From Leptolyngbya sp. O-77 (GTDB taxonomy: Bacteria; Cyanobacteriota; Cyanobacteriia; Elainellales; Elainellaceae), in contig NZ_AP017367.1 in NCBI RefSeq assembly GCF_001548395.1, positions 3,695,001 through 3,759,000 on the forward strand: a stretch of 64,000 nucleotides of DNA, given 5' to 3'. Below are positions 27,627-35,708 of this stretch, in pieces; positions within the stretch are counted from its first letter, which is position 1; every line of letters begins with the position of its first letter. The notes under the pieces are model-generated. The model made no database searches and was not told the DNA's origin. It worked only from the letters and a program-made list of their open reading frames with translations. The position numbers were made by a program, and so were the translations under genes.

Positions 27627-27998
27627 GGCTAGAATATCCTCAACTGCTGCCTTGCTGCACCCCAACTATATCGGCAGACCATCCAGCAGCTTTACCCAGA
27701 AAAATTAGTCTGCCGTCGGCGCAAAATAACCTGCCATCGATACTGTTCAAATCAACGCACCTACTTCTTTGTGCGCGATTGGTTAAGCGATTTGCTTTCG
27801 CAAAGGATATTATTCTTGCGGCAGATTGCAGTTAAACATCAGCGCCTTCCTCTCTTTGGTTTCTTTGGCAATCTTCATCCGGCCTGTCATTGCTGCAATA
27901 AAGCTGCTTCGATAAAAACACCTAGTCGCAGCAACAGCCAAACAACATTAACCTTCTCTTAGCTTGCTCTTATCCCAATAATCGCCGTAGTTACATCA
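27627..27998. other. Possible decayed coding region beside the ISL3 element
   Basis: No intact gene. A 63-codon frame from 27771 (RDWLSDLLSQRILFLRQIAV and following residues) could be extended upstream through QLYPEKLVCRRRKITCH by ignoring start codons. This hints at a degraded ORF cut off before the IS at 28007. No family recognised, so this is speculative. HIP1 sites stop at 27447. Confidence 0.3.
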
Positions 27999-28006
27999 TC
28001 ATATTT

Positions 28007-29252
28007 GGTTCTCCCGTCAGTACGGTGATAACTTTATTTAATCAGAGAAGCAGGCTAATAGTCTTTCTCGAAAATTGTTGAAATTGACAAAGCCATAAGC
28101 TTGCCGTTTAATCAATTTAATTCGGTTGTTGATTCCCTCCATTGCGCCACTCGTTGTGCGATTCCGAAAGTAGTTGCTAATTCCATCTAAATGGTTACGA
28201 ATCGTTGTGCTTGCTTCTCTATAGACGACTCGCGCTTTATCGAGCCACCCTTGGATCTGACGCTTGCCTTCCTCAACGGTTAATGGTTGTTCATAAATCG
28301 CGCGAAACTCTTCTTTCCACTCATAGGCTTTTCCTAATCGCTTTGACCGTTTCAGAATCTCTTCTAACTTTGTCTGTTCTTCTGCGGTTAAATCCTTGCC
28401 ATTCTTGAGCAAAATGAATTTGCTACCTCGGTCTGATACACCCGATTGTCTACGAATTTTATTTAACTCCTCATTGACTAATTTCATGACATGAAAGCGG
28501 TCAATCACTACCACGGCATTGGGAAACACTTTCTTGACTACCTTTGGGAATCCTCCCCACATATCCACGCTCACCTCTTCAACTTTTGCACGCACCTCTA
28601 GGGGCTGCTGCTTCAGGGTTTCAATAATGTCTTCCTGTTGGTGACTGTCAATCACTTCAATCAATTTCCCGGTCTCAACGTCGCCGATAACGGTGGCGAA
28701 TTTTGATGCCCTTTCCGCTTGCTGATTTCATCAATCCCAATGCGTTTGACTCCTGCCCATCCCGTGTTTTTTTCTGTGCATACTGATGTTTGAAAATCCC
28801 TTCAATGCGCTCAAAGCTTAACCCTTCTACGCGACCCACTTGCTCCATACTTGACAGTTTTACTTGCTGGTAAATATGCTCCTCATAGCGTCGAGTGTAC
28901 TGCCGTCCTGCATCCATAAATGTCAATGACTCAGTAAAATAACGTTGGCAATCACGACAATAAAACTGACGACGAGGAATTTTCAAATAAGTGACTTGAC
29001 CAAAAATCGATAGGTCTCGAATCAAAATCGGACGGTTTTGATGCAACTCTGAACTTGATTTCTTACAGTGTGGACAGCTAGATTCTTGATTGAGCAAGCG
29101 CAACTTTAAGTACACTTCATTGTCTTTTTGAATGCAACTTTCAACCGTAACGTGAGGGAAGTTAAGCAATCTATCAAGATGTATGTCCATTGGCGCAACC
29201 CCTGACTTAAAGTATCATATTATACGATTTTCACCCCGGATCCGGAAGAGCC
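28007..29252 (-). mobile_element. ISL3-family insertion sequence with 8-bp target duplication
   Basis: A 1,246-bp element. The right end (read inward on the minus strand) is GGCTCTTCCGGATCCGGGG and the left end is GGTTCTCCCGTCAGTACGG, imperfect inverted repeats. Both ends are flanked by the identical 8-mer TCATATTT (27999-28006 and 29253-29260). The 8-bp duplication and the transposase type agree with ISL3. The intact duplication implies a fairly recent insertion. Confidence 0.93.
28038..29190 (-). pseudogene. ISL3-family transposase, two frameshifts
   Basis: The N-terminal part has the zinc-binding CPHCKKSS and CRDCQRYF motifs and a helix-turn-helix. The C-terminal part has SVDMWGGFPKVVKKVFPNA, VIDRFHVMKLVNEELNKIRR and the final TSGAMEGINNRIKLIKRQAYG, the ISL3 DDE catalytic domain. 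Two breaks are needed to join them: a -1 shift at a run of seven A (near 28760) and a second at CATCAAAATTC (near 28705). The A7 run could permit ribosomal slippage, but the second break has no such signal. The transposase is therefore either inactive or affected by consensus error. Confidence 0.88.
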
Positions 29253-29385
29253 TCATATTTAGAGGAACGAGGGTATTAAAAAAGACCAGGGTGTTGTAGA
29301 GGTTAGCTTTCAAGCTAGGAAAAGTCACTAGAAGTTCATTAGGGAGCCTCGATTAATTGCAGTATCGAGAAAATAAGCCACAGCA

Positions 29386-29479
29386 TACAGCATTTTTTAT
29401 GGGGTAAGGCACGCGCTGCTCTGTCAAGGCGAGGATCGCTTGACCATCCACACACCTCATCGGTTTCAAAGACGCTGTA
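29386..29479. repeat. MITE-like interspersed repeat, copy 3
   Basis: 94 bp bounded by TACAGCATTTTT and AAAGACGCTGTA, with the shared core GGCACGCGCTGCTCTGTC and CACACACCTCAT. Matches copies 1 and 2. It lies in the spacer between the ISL3 element and the split histidine kinase gene. Confidence 0.75.
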
Positions 29480-30605
29480 TCTAGCTTTTCTCAAACAGCA
29501 ACCCTACTTTCGAGGCTCCCATCAGTTACTTCTACTACTCCTAATCTCCTAATTTAGTGTCTAACTTCCTAGTGTTTGATCCCCGTCTCAATTACTAGAT
29601 TGAAAAATCATCCCAACAGTTCTGTCTTTGAGATTCTATATGTCAGCTATGTCAGCGGCAAAATCCAACTCTCCGACTTATACATCGACGACGCTTATCC
29701 AGCTTCATCTAGGCTCGACATTGCAAGAACTAACTTCACATTATCTCGCTGTTGACATAGAAATACCTGGCGGACAGTTGTTTCAGTACTTTGAACAAGA
29801 GCCACTACTTCCAGGTGTTATTTTGACAGAATATGGAACACTTGCAGGTATTATTTCGCGTCGTCGATTTTTTGAACGAATGAGTCGTCCCTATAGTTTG
29901 GAGTTGTTTACTCGAAGACCTCTCCGAATTTTGTATGATTTCGTGCGTACAGAGCCACTAATTTTACCCGGGGATACGCCGATTCCAATTGCATCTAAAT
30001 TAGTGCTGGAGCGACCCGCTGACGAGCTGTATGAGCCTGTTTTAGTTGAGACAGCGCCTGATAGCTATCGGTTGCTTGCTGTCGATCACCTGCTTCTGGC
30101 GCAATCTGAAATGCACCAACTTGCGCTACAGGCATTGCAACATAGTCAGCAGGCGCTAGCAACAGAAAAAGAGCACCTGGAGCAGCGGGTACTGGAGAGG
30201 ACTCAAGCTCTGGCTGAAGCGCTACAACATCTCAAACAAGTTCAGGTTCAACTAATTCAAACAGAAAAGATGTCGAGCCTAGGTCAAATGATTGCGGGCA
30301 TCGCACACGAAATTAATAACCCCGTGAATTTTATTTCTGGAAATTTGAACCATGTCATGGACTATGCCAACGATTTGCTAGAGCTGATTTCGCTATACCA
30401 GCAAGAGTGTCCTCAGCCTACTTCTAGGGTACGCGAAAAGATTGAGGCTATCGATCTTGATTTTTTGCAAAGCGATCTGCCAAAGACGTTGACATCCATG
30501 CGAGTCGGAACACAGCGAATTCAGCAAATCATTCTTTCGTTGCGTAACTTTTCTCGGTTAGATGAAGCATCCACAAAGCCTGCTGATCTTCATGCTGGGA
30601 TAGAG

Positions 30606-31706
30606 CAGAAGTGTTGAATCCAGATAGAAAACTTTACATTTTAGCTTACAAGAGTCATACGAGTGTTTCGGGCAGCAGATCGTAGCTCCAATGAACCATT
30701 GAGCAGCGACGGCTCAGTTCCAGTTGTAAATACCGAAACTTGTCGAGCAATTCACTGCCATAGAATGCTGGAATTTCGATTAACAATAAGATTAAATACG
30801 TGATGAGCACCATATAAATCTGAATACTCACCCCATTCACATTCTTGGTGATGAGACGATCGAGCTTTAAGTGCATCTTGAGAAACTTCCATAACACCTC
30901 AATTTGCCAACGATGCCGATAGGTATCACTGATTTCTTCGTCGCTCATCTCATTGACATTAGTTGCCAGACGAAACTCGCTCCGACTCTCCAAATCACAG
31001 AACCAAACCACGCGGTAACGGTCGTGGTCAAGTTCAGTCTTCATATTGTTCTTGATTCGCATCACAAACTTTGTTTGAGTGAGACTCATTTGGTCGAGAA
31101 ATTCCCAGCTTGCGAAGCCTCTATCCATGATGCCGATGCCGTTTTCGGGAATCATCGTGCTAATCGAATCGGCAAACTTTGCATCATGTCCTTGCCCAAA
31201 ATGAATCAAGCATTCACTCGAATATCCTTGCTCTAAGTTGATTCCATTCAGTAATTTAACTTGGTGATATCCTTGCAGCCAAAATAGCTTGCTGGTAAGT
31301 GTAACGATGGTTGAATCAATCGGAAAAAGTATCTGAGCCGCGGTCGGCTGTTTGCGCTTTACTTGCTCAATCAACTGTGCATAGATTCGACAAAAGTGCC
31401 CATCCGTTCGAGTTTTGCAAGCTTTAGAAAAGGTGGATATATCGACCTCAACACCTGTACGATTTAGGCGGTAAAATAAGTCTCTCATGCTGGTTAAGCC
31501 CTTGTCCAACACAAAGGTCAACCAGATTTCAAAGAACAAGCGCGAGTTCAAAACGGGATAGTCATGCGGACAAAGCTGCATCAAGATCGATTTGACAAGC
31601 TTCGGAAATGAGGCTATCATCAGGCATCATTTTTTGTTTACTAGGGGACAGAATACTGCATTCTGTCCCTTTTTTTCGTCGCTTAATCTATCTTTCAACA
31701 CTTCTG
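30606..31706 (-). mobile_element. IS4-family insertion sequence with 9-bp target duplication
   Basis: A 1,101-bp element with inverted ends CAGAAGTGTTGAA (left) and its complement TTCAACACTTCTG (right). It is flanked by perfect copies of GGGATAGAG (30597-30605 and 31707-31715). It carries one full-length transposase gene, so it may be active. Confidence 0.95.
30655..31620 (-). CDS. IS4-family transposase
   Basis: A 321-residue DDE transposase with the IS4 signature Y-(2)-R-(3)-E-(6)-K in YRHRWQIEVLWKFLK. Upstream catalytic aspartates are in FPIDSTIVTLTS and IGIMDRGFASWEF. It catalyses cut-and-paste movement of the surrounding element. The length and uninterrupted frame suggest it is functional. 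It runs opposite to the kinase gene it splits. Confidence 0.93.
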   Translation of the reverse strand: MIASFPKLVKSILMQLCPHDYPVLNSRLFFEIWLTFVLDKGLTSMRDLFYRLNRTGVEVDISTFSKACKTRTDGHFCRIYAQLIEQVKRKQPTAAQILFPIDSTIVTLTSKLFWLQGYHQVKLLNGINLEQGYSSECLIHFGQGHDAKFADSISTMIPENGIGIMDRGFASWEFLDQMSLTQTKFVMRIKNNMKTELDHDRYRVVWFCDLESRSEFRLATNVNEMSDEEISDTYRHRWQIEVLWKFLKMHLKLDRLITKNVNGVSIQIYMVLITYLILLLIEIPAFYGSELLDKFRYLQLELSRRCSMVHWSYDLLPETLV

Positions 31707-32210
31707 GGGATAGAGGACACGTTACTGATTCTTAATAATCGACTAAAGCTTGGCGTGGATGTTGTTAAACAATACGGTGACTTACCGCTAGTTGAGTGTT
31801 GTCCGGCACAGATTAATCAGGTTTTCATGAATTTATTGAGCAATAGTATTGATGCGCTTCTCGAAGTACCTGAGGATCGTCCAAAGCAAATAACTATCTG
31901 CACTCGGCAAGTGGATGAGAACCAAGTCTGCATCTCTATTGCTGATAATGGCCCCGGTATTCCCAAAAATATACAGAATAAGCTGTTTGATCCGTTTTTC
32001 ACAACTAAGCCAGTTGGAAAAGGAACGGGTCTGGGGCTGTCAATCTGTTATGACATCGTGAAAAAACATCAGGGCAAAATCTGCGTTCAGAGCGATCGCC
32101 CACAGGGAGCAGAATTTCAGGTTTTCTTGCCGATTCGGCTGAGCTGTGCCGTTGATAAGGCCGCGGTGAGGAAGTAAGGATATCGGGGGGCGATCGCCAA
32201 AGTGCATGAA

Positions 32211-32243
32211 TGCTAGGAAAACTGGGCGATCGCCCTCCTAGCA
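32211..32243. terminator. Hairpin between convergent kinase and ccaA genes
   Basis: Arms TGCTAGGA (32211-32218) and TCCTAGCA (32236-32243) enclose a loop containing the palindromic GGGCGATCGCCC (a HIP1 core). Position between two gene ends suggests a bidirectional terminator. The T-rich tract is weak. Confidence 0.5.
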
Positions 32244-32276
32244 CCTTTATGCCACGGACTTCAGCCCATTACCCTC

Positions 32277-33251
32277 TTAACGTGAGCTAGAGCCTCGATA
32301 AATGCGATCCTGCTGTTCTGGCGACAGGCGCGTGCGAGGAAACCAGTGCGCCCTGCGAGACGCGCCTGGGCTCGCAGATTCTGACGCAGTCGGTGGAGCA
32401 GACGTTACGCCCTTAGATGCGCTATTGCCGTTCGATGCGCCATTGCCATTTGCCGCCGCAGCACCACCGCTGCCGCTAGAACCTTTACTTGTGCTGTTAA
32501 CATACCAGGTGTTGCTGGTCGTTGCGCTGCTGCTTTTGCTGTCGGGGGCGCTCACTGCCGAACTCACTGGCATATCGCAGGCGACTGGTGCATCCGTCAG
32601 CAAATCAGGATCTAGATCGTCCTCCGGAAGCTGGGCATGGGGCGGAATATAGGCGTGCTTTTCGGCATCGTAGGCCCAGACCTCACCGCGATCCATGTCG
32701 TAAATCCAGGCATAAATCTTGAGGGTGCCGTCGTATAGCTTGGAGTGAATCGACGGATAGGTTTTCAGATTTTCGATCTGCGTCAGGACATTTTCTGCAA
32801 TCGTGGCGTTCAGCAGTTCCTCACCCTCCAGGTGGGTATAGTTTTCCTTGATCAGCAGACGGGTTGCCTCAGCGTGTTTTAGCCAGTTATAAACCAGCGG
32901 CATTTTTTCTTCTAGCGTGTTCAGCTTGAGTAGCCCTTTCATCGCGCCGCAGTGGGAGTGCCCGCAAATCACAATGTTGCGAATGCCCAACGCTTCGACC
33001 GCATACTCAATCGAGGCGCCCTCGCCGCCGTTGGTGGCACCGTAGGGCGGAATAATGTTGCCTGCATTGCGAATTACAAAGATTTCACCAGGCTGTGCAT
33101 TGGTCAATAGTTCTGGCCCGACTCGCGAGTCTGAGCAGCAGACGATAAGCGCTCTCGGATGCTGCCCCTGTGCTAGTTCTTCGTAGAGGTCAAGGTGAGT
33201 ACAGTAGAAGCTCTTTTTGAACTCACGCAGACCCTTGATTAGTTTTTTCAT
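32277..33251 (-). CDS. ccaA: Beta-type carbonic anhydrase with carboxysome-type C-terminal tail
   Basis: Zinc enzyme interconverting CO2 and bicarbonate. ATG 33251 gives 324 residues. Zinc ligands C39, H98 and C101 lie in CCSDSR and CGHSHCG, with D41/R43. Residues 1-205 form the beta-CA domain. A long Ser/Gly/Ala/Asn linker (about 225-295) leads to a conserved-looking terminal peptide RTRLSPEQQDRIYRG. That layout is known for cyanobacterial CcaA, whose C-terminal extension tethers it to CcmM inside the beta-carboxysome. The frame opens 32 codons upstream, but MKKLIKGLREFKKSFY is the family start. Function is firm; carboxysome location is by analogy. Confidence 0.95.
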   Translation of the reverse strand: MKKLIKGLREFKKSFYCTHLDLYEELAQGQHPRALIVCCSDSRVGPELLTNAQPGEIFVIRNAGNIIPPYGATNGGEGASIEYAVEALGIRNIVICGHSHCGAMKGLLKLNTLEEKMPLVYNWLKHAEATRLLIKENYTHLEGEELLNATIAENVLTQIENLKTYPSIHSKLYDGTLKIYAWIYDMDRGEVWAYDAEKHAYIPPHAQLPEDDLDPDLLTDAPVACDMPVSSAVSAPDSKSSSATTSNTWYVNSTSKGSSGSGGAAAANGNGASNGNSASKGVTSAPPTASESASPGASRRAHWFPRTRLSPEQQDRIYRGSSSR

Positions 33252-33537
33252 GGCTCGATGCCTTGGGCAGTAGAAGTGCGGGACGAGGGGGAGAATGCGC
33301 TTTCTCTGAACTAATTTCAACTTACAGAGAATGAGCAGCCTCAGCATGTTTTAGCAAGCAATCTTTATTATCGAACAGCGCGGCCCGTCCTCGTGTTTAT
33401 GGATGCTAATCGAAGCAATAAGCAAGGGAGAGAAGTCAGCAGCCTAGACTAAACCCGCGCCAAAGCCTTGGCTCCTGTCCTTGTTTCCCTGAAATCGGCA
33501 GCAATTCTTCCTGCCAGCGTCTCTCACACTACAATGA

Positions 33538-33592
33538 GATGCAGTCTGCTGAAACGCAGCATTGAGATACAGCCTGCTGAAATGCATTGCGA
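33538..33592. repeat. Two degenerate 27-28-bp tandem repeats upstream of the ABC gene
   Basis: GATGCAGTCTGCTGAAACGC is echoed by GATACAGCCTGCTGAAATGC, then a run of CATTGCAATG-like palindromes follows to 33620. It lies in the ccaA/ABC divergent spacer (33252-33661), which otherwise shows no gene. Possible operator or slippage product. Confidence 0.6.
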
Positions 33593-33661
33593 CAATACAT
33601 TGCAATGATGCAGTGCAATGTAGCCTATAAACGCCCTCTGATTTAACTCGCAATACAATCC

Positions 33662-35662
33662 ATGACCGCTGACACCCCGAATCCATCCCTGAATCGTCTC
33701 AATCGTTTTGACTGGCGGCTGTGGAATCGCTTCGTGGCGATCGCCCAACCCTATTGGTTTCCCACCGGGCGCGGCGGCTGGCAGTTCTTTGTGCTGCTTG
33801 GGCTACTGATCGTGTTTCTGTTTGCGCTATTGGCGACGGTGGTGGGCCTGATCACACTTGCGATCGAACGGGGCTTTCCCGAATTCATGGCAGAAACCGC
33901 AGGCGGCATGGTGTCCCTGGCAAACACGCTGTTCAGCCCGCCAATGGTGTTTGTGCTAACGGCGGGGCTGATTGTGCCGTGGCTCGCTTTCTTTTTGGCG
34001 CGAGACAAGGTGCTGCCCCGCTGGCAACAGTGGACGTTTTTGGCGGCGCTGCTGCTGCTGCTGCTGTGTGTGAGCGGCATGAATGTGGTGATTAGCTTCG
34101 TGGGCAATTTCTTTACCACGGCGCTGGCTGAAAAAGACGCGCCCACGTTCTGGCGATTTTTCATGGTGTATGCAGGCGTGTTTGCGATCGCCACTCCCTT
34201 TGTCGTGTTTTACCGATATGTGCAAGACCTGCTGGGGCTGCGCTGGCGCGAATGGATGACTAACAATTTTCTCAATAAGTACCTTACTAATCGCGCCTAC
34301 TACGACATCAACTCCGACGAAACAATTGACAATCCCGACCAGCGCATCTCGCAGGATATCAACTCCTTTACGACCTACAGCCTCAACTTTTTGCTCATCT
34401 TTCTAGGATCCATTATTGATGTCATCTCTTTTACAGGCATCCTGCTGTCGAAGTCTGTCGGGCTGACCATTTTCCTGGTTATCTATGCCATTGCTGGGAC
34501 GATCGTGGTAGCGCTGCTAGGGCGACGACTCATCTTGCTCAACTTCAACCAGCTCAAAAAAGAAGCCGATTTTCGCTACGGACTGGTGCATGTGCGCGAC
34601 AACGCCGAGTCAATCGCCTTTTATCAGGGCGAAGCACAGGAAGCGGGGCAACTGCGTCGGAGATTTGTAGATGCGCTGCAAAACTTCAACTTTCTGATCG
34701 GCTGGCAGCGGACGATGGGGTTTTTCCGCACACCCTATCGTTATCTTACCTTTATTCTACCGTCTGTGATTTTGGCCCCCATGCTGTTTCAAGATCAAAT
34801 CCGATTTGGGGACATCACCCAGGCCAATTTTGCGTTTGCTCAAATCTTCGATGCGTTCGCGCTAGTGGTCACGCAGATTAACCAACTGAGCGAATTTGCC
34901 GCCGGGGTGAACCGTCTGGAAACCTTTACAGAGGTGCTGGAAGACAAGGTAGACAAAACACCCGAACCGGGAACCACCGTCATCGACACCGTAGAAGATT
35001 CGCAAATTTCGCTAGAGCACATCACGCTGGTGACCCCCAAAAATCAGCGCCTCCTGGTGCGCGATTTGTCCGTCAAACTGGAGCCGGGCCAGGGGCTAGT
35101 GATCGTGGGCCACAGCGGCGCGGGCAAGAGTTCGATTTTGCGGGCGATCGCCGGATTGTGGAATCAGGGCACCGGTCGCATCGTCCGCCCCAACCTGGAC
35201 GAGATGCTGTTTTTGCCCCAGCGGCCCTACATGGTGCTGGGCACGCTGCGCGACCAGTTGCTCTATCCTCATCCTGACGCACTCATTGACGAGGGGCAGT
35301 TGCGCTATGCCCTAGAACAGGTGAATCTGTCGGATTTGCCGGAGCGGGTCGGCGGTTTTGATGTAGAGCTAGATTGGGCCAACGTGCTGTCTTTGGGCGA
35401 ACAGCAGCGCCTCGCCTTTGCCCGCTTGCTGCTGACCCGGCCGCGCTACGCCATTCTAGACGAAGCCACCAGCGCTCTGGATTTGGCAAACGAGCGCCGC
35501 CTCTACGACCAACTCCGCCAAAAAGACACGACCTACATCAGCGTTGGCCATCGCCCCAGCCTGCTGAAATATCACGACTACGTGCTGGAACTCACAGGCG
35601 ACACCACCTGGCGGCTCACCCCCACGGCTGAATATCAGCCCGATGACTATGTTTTCGCCTAA
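33662..35662 (+). CDS. ABC transporter permease/ATPase, SbmA/YddA-like
   Basis: A 666-residue half-transporter. About six membrane helices lie in residues 40-330, followed by a nucleotide-binding domain (about 440-650). The latter has Walker A GHSGAGKSS, Q-loop FLPQRPYM, signature LSLGEQQRLAFARLLL, Walker B YAILDEATSALD and H-loop GHRP. The membrane domain sequence (FYRYVQDLLGLRWREWMTN, YYDINSDETIDNPDQRISQD) is typical of the ABC_membrane_2 family (YddA, SbmA/BacA and peroxisomal ABCD relatives). It would act as a homodimer in the cytoplasmic membrane. Substrate unknown; candidates are peptides or vitamin-like compounds. Confidence 0.94.
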   Translation: MTADTPNPSLNRLNRFDWRLWNRFVAIAQPYWFPTGRGGWQFFVLLGLLIVFLFALLATVVGLITLAIERGFPEFMAETAGGMVSLANTLFSPPMVFVLTAGLIVPWLAFFLARDKVLPRWQQWTFLAALLLLLLCVSGMNVVISFVGNFFTTALAEKDAPTFWRFFMVYAGVFAIATPFVVFYRYVQDLLGLRWREWMTNNFLNKYLTNRAYYDINSDETIDNPDQRISQDINSFTTYSLNFLLIFLGSIIDVISFTGILLSKSVGLTIFLVIYAIAGTIVVALLGRRLILLNFNQLKKEADFRYGLVHVRDNAESIAFYQGEAQEAGQLRRRFVDALQNFNFLIGWQRTMGFFRTPYRYLTFILPSVILAPMLFQDQIRFGDITQANFAFAQIFDAFALVVTQINQLSEFAAGVNRLETFTEVLEDKVDKTPEPGTTVIDTVEDSQISLEHITLVTPKNQRLLVRDLSVKLEPGQGLVIVGHSGAGKSSILRAIAGLWNQGTGRIVRPNLDEMLFLPQRPYMVLGTLRDQLLYPHPDALIDEGQLRYALEQVNLSDLPERVGGFDVELDWANVLSLGEQQRLAFARLLLTRPRYAILDEATSALDLANERRLYDQLRQKDTTYISVGHRPSLLKYHDYVLELTGDTTWRLTPTAEYQPDDYVFA

Positions 35663-35708
35663 TCGACACGCTCCTTAACTCCCAAAACCCGACTCCTATT
35701 TGCGATTG

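Larger units (their letters stand above)
29640..32177 (+). pseudogene. Sensor histidine kinase interrupted by an IS4 element
   Basis: The 5' part (29640-30605) encodes an N-terminal region with a CBS-like pair (GVILTEYGTLAGIISRRRF), a coiled coil (HLEQRVLERTQALAEALQHL) and the HisKA box IAGIAHEINNPVNFISGN, with phospho-acceptor His. The 3' part (31716-32177) encodes the ATPase domain: N-box MNLLSNSIDALL, G1 ADNGPGIP, F-box FDPFFTTKP and G2 GKGTGLGLS. Removing the IS and one copy of the 9-bp duplication gives a continuous 475-residue kinase (GIE-DTLLILNN), so the insertion alone inactivates it. Loss separates the phospho-acceptor from the ATPase domain. No cognate regulator is nearby. Confidence 0.92.
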
